A DNA stretch of 64,000 nt from NCBI GenBank assembly GCA_030697205.1, contig JAUYQP010000049.1:133623-197622 (forward strand), in the 5' to 3' direction. This document shows positions 34,780-44,656 of the stretch, piece after piece. Below the pieces are notes generated by a model, which worked only from the letters and a program-made list of their open reading frames with translations, did not search any database and was not told the origin of the DNA. The translations under genes and the position numbers were made by a program. Numbering within the stretch: the stretch's first letter is position 1; every line of letters begins with the position of its first letter. The stretch comes from Mycobacteriales bacterium (lineage in GTDB: Bacteria > Actinomycetota > Actinomycetes > Mycobacteriales > SCTD01).

Positions 34780-35709
34780 TCAGCTGCGCGGCAGCAGCCG
34801 CGTCGGCCCGAGCGCCGGGGCGGGCAGCGGCGGTCCGTCGTAGCCGACGACGGTGCCGAAGCGGTCGCCGTCCTGCCAGTCGGCGCGGGCCTGCACGACC
34901 TCTTCGTAGGTCCGCGCGACGAAGTTCCACCACATCAGCAGCGGCGCGTCGAGCGGCTCGCCGCCGAGCACCAGGAGGTGCCCGTCGACGTCGACGGAGT
35001 CGCGGCCACGGCCCAGGAGGAGCAGGGAGCCGACCTCGACCTCGGTGCCCTCGACGGTGGCGGTGCCGGTGAGAGCCAGGGCGGCGTGCTCGTGGGTCGC
35101 GTCGAGGGGGAGCCGACCTGTGCCGCGCACGTCGAGGCAGGTCAGCGGCGTGTGGGTGGTGCCGGGGCTGGTGACCCCGTCGTGGCTGCCGAGGACGACG
35201 GTGACGGTGAGGCCGTCGTGGCTGACGACCGGCAGGTCGCGGTGGTGCGCGTAGGACGCCTCGCCGTCACGCACCTCGTCGGGCAGGGCGACCCACAGCT
35301 GCACGCCGTGCAGGGTCGCCGGGCGATCAGGGGGTGACTCCTCGGAGTGGCTGATGCCGTGCCCGGCGGTCATCAGCGACAGCTCGCCGGGGCCGACGCG
35401 GGCGTGGCTGCCCAGGCTGTCGCGGTGCACGATCTCGCCCTCGAGCAGCCAGCTCACGGTCTGCAGCCCGATGTGCGGGTGCGGCGGCACCTGCATCCCC
35501 GGGCGGCCGGTGACGTCGTCGGGGCCGTAGTGGTCCACGAAGCACCACGCGCCGACGGTGCGGCGCAGGCGGGTGGGCAGCAGTCGTCGTACGACGGTGT
35601 CGTCGCCGAGGCGCACGTCGCGGCCGCGCAGGAGCTCGAGGACCGGTCCGTCGGTGGGCCTCACGTCGCCCGCCGCCGGGTCTGCGGGATCGGGCTCGAG
35701 GTCGCTCAC
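34780..35709 (-). CDS. Pirin-family cupin protein
   Basis: 309 residues from GTG 35709, which overlaps the ybaK stop (GTGA). The pirin metal site is seen in PPHPHIGLQTVSW (two His), HRDSLGSH and the Glu region, with the pirin phrase MTAGHGISHSEES. Pirins are bicupins binding iron; some degrade quercetin and others act as redox-linked regulators. The second cupin ends in WWNFVARTYEEVVQARADWQ, typical of the family. Confidence 0.93.
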   Translation of the reverse strand: MSDLEPDPADPAAGDVRPTDGPVLELLRGRDVRLGDDTVVRRLLPTRLRRTVGAWCFVDHYGPDDVTGRPGMQVPPHPHIGLQTVSWLLEGEIVHRDSLGSHARVGPGELSLMTAGHGISHSEESPPDRPATLHGVQLWVALPDEVRDGEASYAHHRDLPVVSHDGLTVTVVLGSHDGVTSPGTTHTPLTCLDVRGTGRLPLDATHEHAALALTGTATVEGTEVEVGSLLLLGRGRDSVDVDGHLLVLGGEPLDAPLLMWWNFVARTYEEVVQARADWQDGDRFGTVVGYDGPPLPAPALGPTRLLPRS

Positions 35710-36191
35710 GGCTGCGGCTCGGGCTCGGGGGTCGGTTCGGGGTCGGTGACGTCGGCGACGGTGGCCGCGAAGCTCGCCAGGACCGCGTCGGCGTCGACCG
35801 CCACGGCGACCCCGTGGGCGCCTGCGCCGAGGGTGATCTCGCGGCCGACGACCCGTTCGTCGGCGACCACCTCGAGGGCGAGGCCGAGCGGTGTGATGGT
35901 GCCGCGCTCGTAGCCGGTGACGTCGCGGGCCGTCGACGCGTCGGGCATCGACAGCCGCGTCACGCCGAGCAGCGCCCGCAGCTTGGGCCAGGAGATGACG
36001 CGGTCACCGGGCACCAGGACGAGCAGGTGGTCGCCCTGCCCCCGGCGTAGGAGCATGGTCTTGACCACGTCGACGGGCTCGACCCCACGGGCTGCTGCGG
36101 CCTCCGCGAGCGAGCGGACGGGCCCGTGCCGCAGGACCCGGTGGGCAAGGCCGCGGCCCCCGAGGTCCTCGAGGGCCCGGTGCTCGCTCAG
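35706..36191 (-). CDS. YbaK/ProX-type aminoacyl-tRNA deacylase
   Basis: About 161 residues. YbaK domain features: VVKTMLLRRGQGDHLLVLVP (catalytic Lys region), LRALLGVTRLSMPD, VTGYERGTITPLGL and ERVVGREITLGAGAHGVAV. It hydrolyses mischarged aminoacyl-tRNA. The only start before the domain is CTG 36191, overlapping the dehydratase stop, with no ATG or GTG nearby; the start is therefore unusual and tentative. It ends in a Glu/Pro repeat tail. Confidence 0.82.
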   Translation of the reverse strand: MSEHRALEDLGGRGLAHRVLRHGPVRSLAEAAAARGVEPVDVVKTMLLRRGQGDHLLVLVPGDRVISWPKLRALLGVTRLSMPDASTARDVTGYERGTITPLGLALEVVADERVVGREITLGAGAHGVAVAVDADAVLASFAATVADVTDPEPTPEPEPQP

Positions 36192-36478
36192 TGCAGCTCC
36201 GCGTGGAGGGCGTCGATGCGGGCCGCGAGGGCGACGTCCATCTCGGTGACGCCACCGCGGCTGTGGGTCCACAGCACGAAGCGGGTCCCCTCGGCGGTGT
36301 CCTCGACGACGGGGTGGTGGTCGATCTCGGCCGCGACCAGGTCGATCTGCGTGCGCAGCACCTCGTCGTCGTGGGGCTTGAGGTGGATCGTGCGGCTGAT
36401 GTGTCCGGTGTCGCCGTGCCAGTCCGGGAGCAGGGAGAGCGCGGCTGCCAGGCCCTCGCCGTCGAGGAGATCGCGCAC
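36188..36478 (-). CDS. 4a-hydroxytetrahydrobiopterin (pterin-4a-carbinolamine) dehydratase
   Basis: 96 residues from GTG 36478, with GGAAGG about eight bases upstream. The PCD motif is visible: GHISRTIHLKPHDDEVL, then AAEIDHHPVVEDTAEGTRF and THSRGGVTEMDVALA. It dehydrates the pterin carbinolamine formed by aromatic amino-acid hydroxylases. The two adjacent His and the later THSRGG are the catalytic set. Its stop overlaps the ybaK start. Confidence 0.87.
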   Translation of the reverse strand: MRDLLDGEGLAAALSLLPDWHGDTGHISRTIHLKPHDDEVLRTQIDLVAAEIDHHPVVEDTAEGTRFVLWTHSRGGVTEMDVALAARIDALHAELH

Positions 36479-36553
36479 GTGTGCCGCCTTCCCGTCGCCC
36501 CGTCGGGCCCAGCGTGCCCCAGGACGGCGGTCCCGGCAATTAGCGTCACCCGG

Positions 36554-36985
36554 GTGAGGGTCTCGGTCGTGGGTGGCGCGCTGTTGCGCGACGGGCGGGT
36601 CCTGGCCTCGCGGCGGACCGCTCCGCCGAGGCTGGCCGGGATGTGGGAGTTCCCCGGCGGCAAGGTCGAGGCGGGCGAGACCGACGAGGCGGCGCTGGCC
36701 CGGGAGCTGCGCGAGGAGCTCGGGCTGACCGTGGTCGTGGGGGAGCGGATCGGCCCGGACCTGCTCATCGGGGACACCGCGGTGCTGCGCGTCTACCTCT
36801 GCGAGGCGCCGAGCGGTGAGCCCGCGCTCGTCGACCACGACGCGCACCGGTGGCTGTCGGCGAGCGAGCTCGACGACGTCGCGTGGATCCCGGTGGACGC
36901 CCCGGTGGTGGCTGCGCTGCGCGAGATGATCACCACGGAAGGGCGCGATGGTGATCATCTCGCTACAACCCGGGGCGCTTCTTGA
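36554..36985 (+). CDS. MutT-type NUDIX hydrolase (8-oxo-dGTP diphosphatase-like)
   Basis: 143 residues from GTG 36554. The Nudix box is intact: GGKVEAGETDEAALARELRE followed by ELGL, with the MutT-like WEFPGGK. It probably removes oxidised nucleotides. The last residues are encoded by hairpin element B, and the gene overlaps the convergent sdhB stop by 23 bp. Confidence 0.9.
   Translation: MRVSVVGGALLRDGRVLASRRTAPPRLAGMWEFPGGKVEAGETDEAALARELREELGLTVVVGERIGPDLLIGDTAVLRVYLCEAPSGEPALVDHDAHRWLSASELDDVAWIPVDAPVVAALREMITTEGRDGDHLATTRGAS
36921..36963. repeat. Hairpin element B (GATC-core palindrome, same stem as 16731-16773)
   Basis: GCGAGATGATCACCA at 36921-36935 pairs perfectly with TGGTGATCATCTCGC at 36949-36963, with a 13-base loop. 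It lies in the mutT 3' end and touches the sdhB stop, so it may end both convergent transcripts. The 15-base arm is shared with the element at 16731-16773. Confidence 0.78.
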
Positions 36986-37739
36986 TGACGCGGCCGAGGA
37001 AGGTGAGCGGGTCGTACTTGCGGTCCACGACGCGCTCCTTGAGCGGGATGAGCGCGTTGTCGGTGATGTGGATGCCCTCGGGGCAGACCTCGCTGCAGCA
37101 CTTGGTGATGTTGCACATGCCGAGCCCGAAGTGGTCCTGGGCGAGCTTGCGTCGGTCGACGGTGTCCAGCGGGTGCATGTCGAGCTCGGCGATCCGCATG
37201 AGGAAGCGCGGGCCCGCGAAGGCCGGCTTGTTCTCCTCGTGGTCGCGCACGACGTGGCAGGTGTCCTGGCACAGGAAGCACTCGATGCACTTGCGGAACT
37301 CCTGCGAGCGCTCCACGTCGATCTGCTGCATCCGGTGGCTGCCGTCGGCCTGCCGCGCCCGCGGGGAGAAGGCCGGGACCTGGGCGGCCTTCTCGTAGTT
37401 GAACGACACGTCGGTCACCAGGTCGCGGATCACGGGGAACGCCCGCATCGGTGTGACGGTGAGGACCTCGGCCGGGTCGAAGGTCGACATCCGGGTGAGG
37501 CACAGCAGCCGCGGCCGACCGTTGATCTCGGCGCTGCACGAGCCGCACTTGCCGGCCTTGCAGTTCCACCGCACCGCGAGGTCAGGGGCCTGGGTGGCCT
37601 GCAGTCGGTGGATGATGTCGAGGACGACCTCGCCCTCGTTGACCTGCACGGTGAACTCGCGGAAGCCACCCCCAGAGGCGTCGCCGCGCCAGACCCGCAG
37701 CCGAGCGTCGTAGCTGGTCTTGGAAGCTGCGGTGGTCAT
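36963..37739 (-). CDS. sdhB: Succinate dehydrogenase/fumarate reductase iron-sulfur subunit
   Basis: 258 residues. The N-terminal [2Fe-2S] ferredoxin domain has CKAGKCGSC and a later Cys in RPRLLC. The C-terminal domain has CIECFLCQDTC and CNITKCCSEVCPEG for the [4Fe-4S] and [3Fe-4S] clusters. It carries electrons from SdhA to the membrane subunit. Start ATG 37739 overlaps the sdhA stop (ATGA). The subunit sizes and order match Sdh1 of mycobacteria. Confidence 0.95.
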   Translation of the reverse strand: MTTAASKTSYDARLRVWRGDASGGGFREFTVQVNEGEVVLDIIHRLQATQAPDLAVRWNCKAGKCGSCSAEINGRPRLLCLTRMSTFDPAEVLTVTPMRAFPVIRDLVTDVSFNYEKAAQVPAFSPRARQADGSHRMQQIDVERSQEFRKCIECFLCQDTCHVVRDHEENKPAFAGPRFLMRIAELDMHPLDTVDRRKLAQDHFGLGMCNITKCCSEVCPEGIHITDNALIPLKERVVDRKYDPLTFLGRVIKKRPGL

Positions 37740-39586
37740 GCGGTCCCTCCAGCGGCGGCGATCTGCGTGGGGTCGGTGAAGTAGGCGGACAGCTCGGGGG
37801 GCATCTCGGGCAGCGGCTGGTGGTGCACCGCGACCGCGCCGACCTCGCCCACCGCGGCGTCGAGGGAGCAGATGAGGTTGACCTGCCCCCACTCCTTCGA
37901 CGTGCCCGGGAAGTCGTCGCGGGTGTGGCCGCCGCGCGACTCCTCGCGCTCCAGGGCCGCCTTCGCGATGCACTCCGAGACGCGCAGCATGCTCGTCAGG
38001 TCGAGGGCGAGGTGCCAGCCGGGGTTGTAGGCCCGGCCGCCCTCGGCCGCGACCGTCGCCGCGCGTGCCTTCAGGGCGTCGATGCGAGACAGCGCCTGCT
38101 CGACCTCCCCGGCGGTGCGGATGATGCCGACCAGCTCGTTCATGGCCTCCTGCAGCTCGGCGTGCACGGCGTAGGGCGACTCGCCGCCGCTTCGCGCGAA
38201 GGGAGCCAGCGCGTGCGTGGCCGCCGCGGACACCTCGTCCTCGGTGGGCTCGGGCGGTCGCCCGCGGGTGGCGTGCGCCGCCGCGGCTGCACCGGCGCGG
38301 GCACCGAAGACCAGCAGGTCCGACAGCGAGTTGCCACCGAGGCGGTTGGAGCCGTGCATGCCGCCCGCGACCTCGCCAGCGGCGTAGAGGCCGGGCACCA
38401 GCGCGGCCTCGGTGTCGGGGTCGACCTCGACACCGCCCATGACGTAGTGGCAGGTCGGCCCGACCTCCATCGCCTCCGCGGTGATGTCGACCTCCGCCAG
38501 CTCCTTGAACTGGTGGTACATCGAGGGCAGCCGCTTGCGGATGAACTCAGGAGTACGACGCGACGCGATGTCGAGGAAGACGCCCCCGTGGGGCGAGCCG
38601 CGGCCGGCCTTCACCTCGGAGTTGATGGCCCGGGCGACCTCGTCGCGCGGGAGCAGCTCCGGTGGGCGGCGGTTGTTCTTCTTGTCGGTGTACCAGCGGT
38701 CGGCCTCGGCCTCGCTGTCGGCGGTCTCCTTGGCGAAGAACTCCGGGATGTAGTCGAACATGAAGCGCCGGCCCTCGGAGTTCTTGAGCACCCCGCCGTC
38801 GCCGCGCACCGACTCGGTCACGAGGATGCCGCGCACCGACGGCGGCCAGACCATGCCGGTCGGGTGGAACTGCACGAACTCCATGTTGACCAGCGTCGCG
38901 CCGGCCTCCAGGGCCAGCGAGTGGCCGTCGCCGGTGTACTCCCACGAGTTGGACGTCACCTTGTAGGACTTGCCGATCCCGCCGGTCGCCAGCACCACCG
39001 AGGGCGCGGAGAGGCAGAAGAAGCCGCCGCTGACCCGGTGGTAGCCGAAGACGCCGCTGATGCGGTCGCCGTCCTTGAACAGCCGGGTGACCGTCGCCTC
39101 CATCAGCACGTCGATGCCGAGGGCGACCACGCGCTGCTGCAGGGTGCGGATCAGCTCCAGGCCGGTGCGGTCGCCGACGTGGGCGAGCCGGGCGTAGCGG
39201 TGGCCGCCGAAGTCGCGCTGGCTGATCAGGCCGTCGGGGGTGCGGTCGAACAGCGCGCCCCAGTCCTCGAGCTCGCGGACCCGGTCGGGTGCCTCCTGCG
39301 CGTGCAGCTGCGCCATCCGCCAGTGGTTGAGCATCTTGCCGCCGCGCATGGTGTCGCGGAAGTGCACCTGCCAGTTGTCCTCGGGGTAGACGTTGCCCAT
39401 CGCCGAGGCGATGCCGCCCTCGGCCATGACGGTGTGCGCCTTGCCGAGCAGCGACTTGCACACGATCGCCACCCGGGCGCCCGCGTCGTGCGCCGCGATC
39501 GCGGCGCGCAGACCGGCACCTCCGGCACCGACGACGACCACGTCGTACGTGCCCCTCTGGACCGCCCTGTCCGTGGTCGCGCTCAT
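37736..39586 (-). CDS. sdhA: Succinate dehydrogenase/fumarate reductase flavoprotein subunit
   Basis: 616 residues from ATG 39586. FAD-binding VVVGAGGAGLRAAIAA, the HTVMAEGGIASAMGN segment around the flavin-linked His, EFVQFHPTG and the active-site R-rich region ILVTESVRGDGG are present. YVMGGVEVD and GSNRLGGNSL close the FAD domain. It oxidises succinate to fumarate. Overlaps both neighbours by four bases, so the three sdh genes are one translationally coupled unit. Confidence 0.96.
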   Translation of the reverse strand: MSATTDRAVQRGTYDVVVVGAGGAGLRAAIAAHDAGARVAIVCKSLLGKAHTVMAEGGIASAMGNVYPEDNWQVHFRDTMRGGKMLNHWRMAQLHAQEAPDRVRELEDWGALFDRTPDGLISQRDFGGHRYARLAHVGDRTGLELIRTLQQRVVALGIDVLMEATVTRLFKDGDRISGVFGYHRVSGGFFCLSAPSVVLATGGIGKSYKVTSNSWEYTGDGHSLALEAGATLVNMEFVQFHPTGMVWPPSVRGILVTESVRGDGGVLKNSEGRRFMFDYIPEFFAKETADSEAEADRWYTDKKNNRRPPELLPRDEVARAINSEVKAGRGSPHGGVFLDIASRRTPEFIRKRLPSMYHQFKELAEVDITAEAMEVGPTCHYVMGGVEVDPDTEAALVPGLYAAGEVAGGMHGSNRLGGNSLSDLLVFGARAGAAAAAHATRGRPPEPTEDEVSAAATHALAPFARSGGESPYAVHAELQEAMNELVGIIRTAGEVEQALSRIDALKARAATVAAEGGRAYNPGWHLALDLTSMLRVSECIAKAALEREESRGGHTRDDFPGTSKEWGQVNLICSLDAAVGEVGAVAVHHQPLPEMPPELSAYFTDPTQIAAAGGTA

Positions 39587-40389
39587 CCGAAGAACCTCGG
39601 GTCGTCGAAGAGGCCGGTGGCCACGCTGCGGACGTAGAAGTCGGTGAACGCGACCCAGACCAGCGACACCCACGCGAGCTGCATGTGCTTGCCGTTGAGC
39701 TTGGACACGAACGTCCAGAAGGCGTAGCGCCACGGGTGCGCACTGAAGTGGTTGAGCCGGCCGCCGACGATGTGGCGGCAGCTGTGGCACGACAGGGAGT
39801 AGCCCCACAGCAGGGTCGCGTTGACGAGCAGGACCAGCGTCCCGAGGCCCATCCCGACGCCGCCGTCCTCACCGCGGAACGCCGCGAGGGCGTCGTAGGT
39901 GAGGATCAGGTTGAAGACCAGACCGGCCAGGAAGAAGTAGCGGTGGACGTTCTGGAACAGCAGCGGGAAGCGGGTCTCGCCGCTGTAGCTCTTGTGCGGC
40001 TCGGCGACCGCGCAGGCCGGCGGTGACAGCCAGAACGAGCGGTAGTAGGCCTTGCGGTAGTAGTAGCAGGTCAGTCGGAAGCCCAGCGGCACGATGAGGA
40101 TGTAGAGCGCCGGGCTGATCCACGACGGACCGGTGAACAGCTCCGGGAAGGTGCTGCCCTCGCAGGCCGTGGTGAGGCACGGCGAGTAGAACGGCGAGAT
40201 GAGGTGCGGCTCGGCGTAGTAGTTGGCGTTCTCGAACGCGCGCACCGTCGAGTAGAAGATGAAGCTCACGAGCACGCCGACCGTGATCAGTGGCTGCAGC
40301 CACCAGCGGTCCTTGCGCAGGTGGCGCTCGGCGATGGCCGCGCGGCCAGGAGCGAACGGGCCCGGGGTCGGGCCGGCAGTCGTCGTCAC
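39583..40389 (-). CDS. sdhC: Succinate dehydrogenase membrane cytochrome b subunit
   Basis: 268 residues from GTG 40389. Five or six membrane helices (LQPLITVGVLVSFIFYSTVR first) with His residues in VHRYFFLAGLV, CHSCRHIVGG and HPWRYAFW able to bind haem. This single larger anchor fits the mycobacterial Sdh1-type complex. It anchors SdhAB and passes electrons to menaquinone. It lies 56 bp after a small coiled-coil gene. Confidence 0.9.
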   Translation of the reverse strand: MTTTAGPTPGPFAPGRAAIAERHLRKDRWWLQPLITVGVLVSFIFYSTVRAFENANYYAEPHLISPFYSPCLTTACEGSTFPELFTGPSWISPALYILIVPLGFRLTCYYYRKAYYRSFWLSPPACAVAEPHKSYSGETRFPLLFQNVHRYFFLAGLVFNLILTYDALAAFRGEDGGVGMGLGTLVLLVNATLLWGYSLSCHSCRHIVGGRLNHFSAHPWRYAFWTFVSKLNGKHMQLAWVSLVWVAFTDFYVRSVATGLFDDPRFFG

Positions 40390-40445
40390 CGGTGCGTTGT
40401 CCTCCAGTCCAGGCAGTGCAGGGGGGTACGGCGGGGGCGTGGCGG

Positions 40446-40724
40446 TCAGGGCGCGCGCCGGTCGGAGGCGCCCAGCCCCTCGTCCTCGGCGTCCATCCAG
40501 AAGTCGTGGGCGTAGTCGGTGTCGGGGATGACCTCGAGCTGCGGTGCGGCCGCGACCTGCTCGGGCCCGCAGAGCAGGTCCAGGTCGGTGCCGAGCCGCG
40601 CGACGTCGCCCTCGAGGCGGCGCGCGTCGAGGCTGTCGCCGTAGTGCCGGCGCAGGAAGGTCGTCGCCTGCTCCAGCTGCTGCACGGCGCGCCGAGCCGC
40701 CGCCACCTCGTCCTGCAGTGCCAC
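40446..40724 (-). CDS. Small hypothetical protein upstream of sdhC
   Basis: 92 residues from GTG 40724 with GGAGG six bases upstream. The first 45 residues form an amphipathic helix or coiled coil (ALQDEVAAARRAVQQLEQAT); the second half is acidic (DTDYAHDFWMDAEDEGLG). No family recognised. It is co-directional with sdhCAB and may be its first gene. Cytoplasmic. Confidence 0.65.
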   Translation of the reverse strand: MALQDEVAAARRAVQQLEQATTFLRRHYGDSLDARRLEGDVARLGTDLDLLCGPEQVAAAPQLEVIPDTDYAHDFWMDAEDEGLGASDRRAP

Positions 40725-40931
40725 GTCGCACCTCCGCTGGTGTGTGCAGAGCCAGGGCCGACGGTCGTCCCGCCTGCCGCGTTGCGCACTCCACCACGCC
40801 GGACCGGTCGGAGGGAAGCACCTGCGCGGTGCGACCTGATCCGGAGCCGTCGGTCGTGAGGGTCGGCGACGCGCGGGCCCGGCGACGTGGCAGGGTGCGG
40901 GGGCACACCCCCGAAGCGCGAGGAGAGCCCT

Positions 40932-41138
40932 GTGAGCGACCACGTCTACCGCGTCACCGAGGTCGTCGGGACCTCCCCCGACTCGGTGCAGCAGGCGATC
41001 CGCAACGGCATCGAGCGGGTCTCCCGCACGGTCCGCAACGTCGAGTGGTTCGAGGCGACCGAGATCCGCGGCCAGGTCGTCGACGGCGAGATCGCCCACT
41101 TCCAGGTGGCGCTGAAGGTCGGCTTCCGCCTCGAGTAG
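40932..41138 (+). CDS. Dodecin (flavin-binding)
   Basis: 68 residues from GTG 40932 with AGGAG seven bases upstream. The dodecin pattern is clear: YRVTEVVGTSPDSVQQAIRN, NVEWFEATEIRGQV and FQVALKVGFRLE. The Trp of VEWFE stacks on flavin. Dodecins form hollow dodecamers that store or buffer FMN and other cofactors. The 200 bp upstream hold the divergent start of the sdh-side gene and nothing else recognised. Confidence 0.95.
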   Translation: MSDHVYRVTEVVGTSPDSVQQAIRNGIERVSRTVRNVEWFEATEIRGQVVDGEIAHFQVALKVGFRLE

Positions 41139-41159
41139 CGCCTTGTGCACGCCTCGGGC

Positions 41160-42152
<993 letters not shown>

Positions 42153-42218
42153 GCCCCCTAGACTGGCAGGGCCGATGACGTTCCTCGGCGCCTTCCCCTG
42201 AAGACCCGGAGTACTGCC

Positions 42219-44087
42219 ATGCCCACCCGTGACGAGATCCGCAACGTCGCGATCATCGCCCACGTCGACCACGGCAAGACGACGCTCGTCGACGCGATGC
42301 TGCTGCAGTCCGGCGCCTACACCGAGCACCAGCAGGAGGAGGGCGCGGTCCAGGACCGCGTCATGGACTCGATGGACCTCGAGCGCGAGAAGGGCATCAC
42401 GATCCTTGCGAAGAACACCGCGGTCCGTCGCAAGGACCTGCTGATCAACATCATCGACACCCCGGGCCACGCCGACTTCGGTGGTGAGGTCGAGCGTGGG
42501 CTGTCGATGGTCGACGGCGTGGCGCTGCTGGTGGACGCCTCCGAGGGCCCGCTGCCGCAGACCCGCTTCGTGCTGCGCAAGGCGCTGCAGCAGAACAAGC
42601 CGGTCATCCTCATCATCAACAAGGTGGACCGCTCCGACGCCCGCATCGCGGAGGTCGTCGACGAGACCTACGAGCTCTTCCTCGACCTCGACGCCACCGA
42701 GGAGCAGATCGACTTCCCGATCGTCTACTGCCAGGCCAAGACCGGCCAGGCGTCGCTGAACCGGCCCGCCGACGGCACCAGCCCCGACAACGCCGACCTC
42801 CAGCCGCTGTTCGACGTCATCAAGAGCACCATCCCGGCACCGGTCTACGACGAGGCGATGCCGCTGCAGGCGCACGTCACCAACCTGGACTCCTCGCCGT
42901 ACCTCGGTCGCCTTGCCCTGCTCCGCATCCACAACGGCTGGCTCAAGAAGGGCCAGACGGTCGCGTGGTGCAAGCAGGACGGGACGATCTCCAACGTCAA
43001 GCTCACTGAGCTGCTCGGGACCGAGGCGCTCACCCGCGTGCCGATCGACGAGGCCGGCCCTGGCGACATCGTCGCGATCGCGGGCATCCCGGAGATCACC
43101 ATCGGTGAGACCCTGGCCGACCCCGAGAACCCCAAGCCGCTGCCTCTCATCACCATCGACGAGCCCAACATCTCGATGACGATCGGCATCAACACCTCCC
43201 CGCTGGCCGGCAAGAGCGGCAAGAAGCTCACCGCCCGCCAGGTCAAGGACCGGCTGGAGAAGGAGCTCGTCGGCAACGTCTCGATCCGCGTCGTCCCGAC
43301 CGAGCGCCCCGACACCTGGGAGGTCCAGGGTCGTGGTGAGCTGCAGCTGGCGATCCTCGTCGAGGTCATGCGGCGCGAGCTGTTCGAGCTGACCGTCGGC
43401 AAGCCCCAGGTCGTGACGCGGATGGTCGACGGCAAGATCCACGAGCCGATGGAGCGCCTCACCATCGACACGCCCAGCGACTACCAGGGCGTGCTGATCC
43501 AGCTCATGGCGCTGCGCAAGGGCCGCCTCGAGCAGATGGTCGACCACGGCACCGGCTGGACCCGGATGGAGTACATCGTCCCGGCTCGCGGCTTGATCGG
43601 CTTCCGCACCGAGTTCCTCACCGAGACCCGCGGCACCGGTCTGCTGCACCACATCCACGAGCGCTACGAGCCGTGGCACGGCGACATCCGCACCCGCCCG
43701 TCCGGCTCGCTGGTCGCCGACCGCAGTGGCCCGACCACCGGCTTCGCGCTGGCCAACCTGCAGGAGCGCGGCACGATGTTCGTGCCGCCCGGCACCGAGG
43801 TCTACGAGGGCATGGTCGTGGGTGAGAACTCCCGCAGCGACGACATGGACGTCAACGCCACCAAGGAGAAGAAGCTCACCAACATGCGCCAGTCGTCCTC
43901 GGACGTGCTGGTGCCCCTCATCCCGCACAAGGAGCTCTCGCTCGAGCAGGCGCTGGAGTTCTGCCGCGAGGACGAGTGCGTCGAGGTGACGCCCGCCAAG
44001 GTCCGCATCCGCAAGGTGCAGCTCAATGCCAACGACCGCCAGAAGAACCGCGGCCAGCGGGCGAAGGCGGCCCTGAGCTCGGAGTGA
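42219..44087 (+). CDS. typA: Ribosome-associated GTPase TypA/BipA
   Basis: 622 residues, full length. G1 AHVDHGKTTLVDAML, G2 KGITI, G3 DTPGHADFGGEVER and G4 NKVDR are present, then domain II, EF-G-like domains III and V, and the BipA-specific C-terminal domain ending KVQLNANDRQKNR. It binds the 70S ribosome and supports assembly and stress adaptation. Start ATG 42219. Confidence 0.97.
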   Translation: MPTRDEIRNVAIIAHVDHGKTTLVDAMLLQSGAYTEHQQEEGAVQDRVMDSMDLEREKGITILAKNTAVRRKDLLINIIDTPGHADFGGEVERGLSMVDGVALLVDASEGPLPQTRFVLRKALQQNKPVILIINKVDRSDARIAEVVDETYELFLDLDATEEQIDFPIVYCQAKTGQASLNRPADGTSPDNADLQPLFDVIKSTIPAPVYDEAMPLQAHVTNLDSSPYLGRLALLRIHNGWLKKGQTVAWCKQDGTISNVKLTELLGTEALTRVPIDEAGPGDIVAIAGIPEITIGETLADPENPKPLPLITIDEPNISMTIGINTSPLAGKSGKKLTARQVKDRLEKELVGNVSIRVVPTERPDTWEVQGRGELQLAILVEVMRRELFELTVGKPQVVTRMVDGKIHEPMERLTIDTPSDYQGVLIQLMALRKGRLEQMVDHGTGWTRMEYIVPARGLIGFRTEFLTETRGTGLLHHIHERYEPWHGDIRTRPSGSLVADRSGPTTGFALANLQERGTMFVPPGTEVYEGMVVGENSRSDDMDVNATKEKKLTNMRQSSSDVLVPLIPHKELSLEQALEFCREDECVEVTPAKVRIRKVQLNANDRQKNRGQRAKAALSSE

Positions 44088-44095
44088 CGGGACCC

Positions 44096-44656
44096 GTGGT
44101 GACGGACCTGGCGGCAGGCCGCCTGCTCGTCGCGACCCCGCTGCTCGGCGACCCTCACTTCGCACGCACCGTCGTCCTGCTGCTCCAGCACGACGACGAG
44201 GACGGCGCGCTCGGGCTGGTGCTCGACCGCGAGACCCGCACGCCCGTCGGCGAGGTGCTGCTCGGTTGGGGGCGCCTGGCCGTGGGCTCCGGTCACGTGC
44301 ACGAGGGCGGGCCCGTCCAGCCGGAGGCCGCGATCTGCCTCGGGCGCCTCGTGCCGGGTGGCTCGACGGGGTCCTTCTCCGAGCTCGAGGGCAGCCCCGG
44401 TCTCGGCACGGTCGACCTCGACGGCGACCCCGACGCGCTGCCGCTCGAGGCGGTGCGGGTCTATGCCGGCTATGCCGGGTGGTCCGCGGGGCAGCTCGAG
44501 TCGGAGGTCGACGACGGCGCGTGGTGGGTGCTCGACAGCCTGCCCGGCGACGCGTTGACGCCGCGGCCGGACCGGCTCCGCGAGCAGGTGCTGCGCCGGC
44601 AGGGGCCGCCGCTCGCCTTCGCCGCAGTGCTGCCCGACGACCCGACCCTCAACTAG
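44096..44656 (+). CDS. YqgE/AlgH family protein
   Basis: 186 residues from GTG 44096; GTG 44084 (overlapping the typA stop) and GTG 44099 are alternatives. UPF0301 features: LLVATPLLGDPHFARTVVLL, LGLVLDRET, HEGGPVQPEA, YAGYAGWSAGQLESEV and WWVLDS. Despite the AlgH name its biochemical role is unknown. It follows typA closely and overlaps the convergent DUF3445 gene by eight bases. Confidence 0.92.
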   Translation: MVTDLAAGRLLVATPLLGDPHFARTVVLLLQHDDEDGALGLVLDRETRTPVGEVLLGWGRLAVGSGHVHEGGPVQPEAAICLGRLVPGGSTGSFSELEGSPGLGTVDLDGDPDALPLEAVRVYAGYAGWSAGQLESEVDDGAWWVLDSLPGDALTPRPDRLREQVLRRQGPPLAFAAVLPDDPTLN

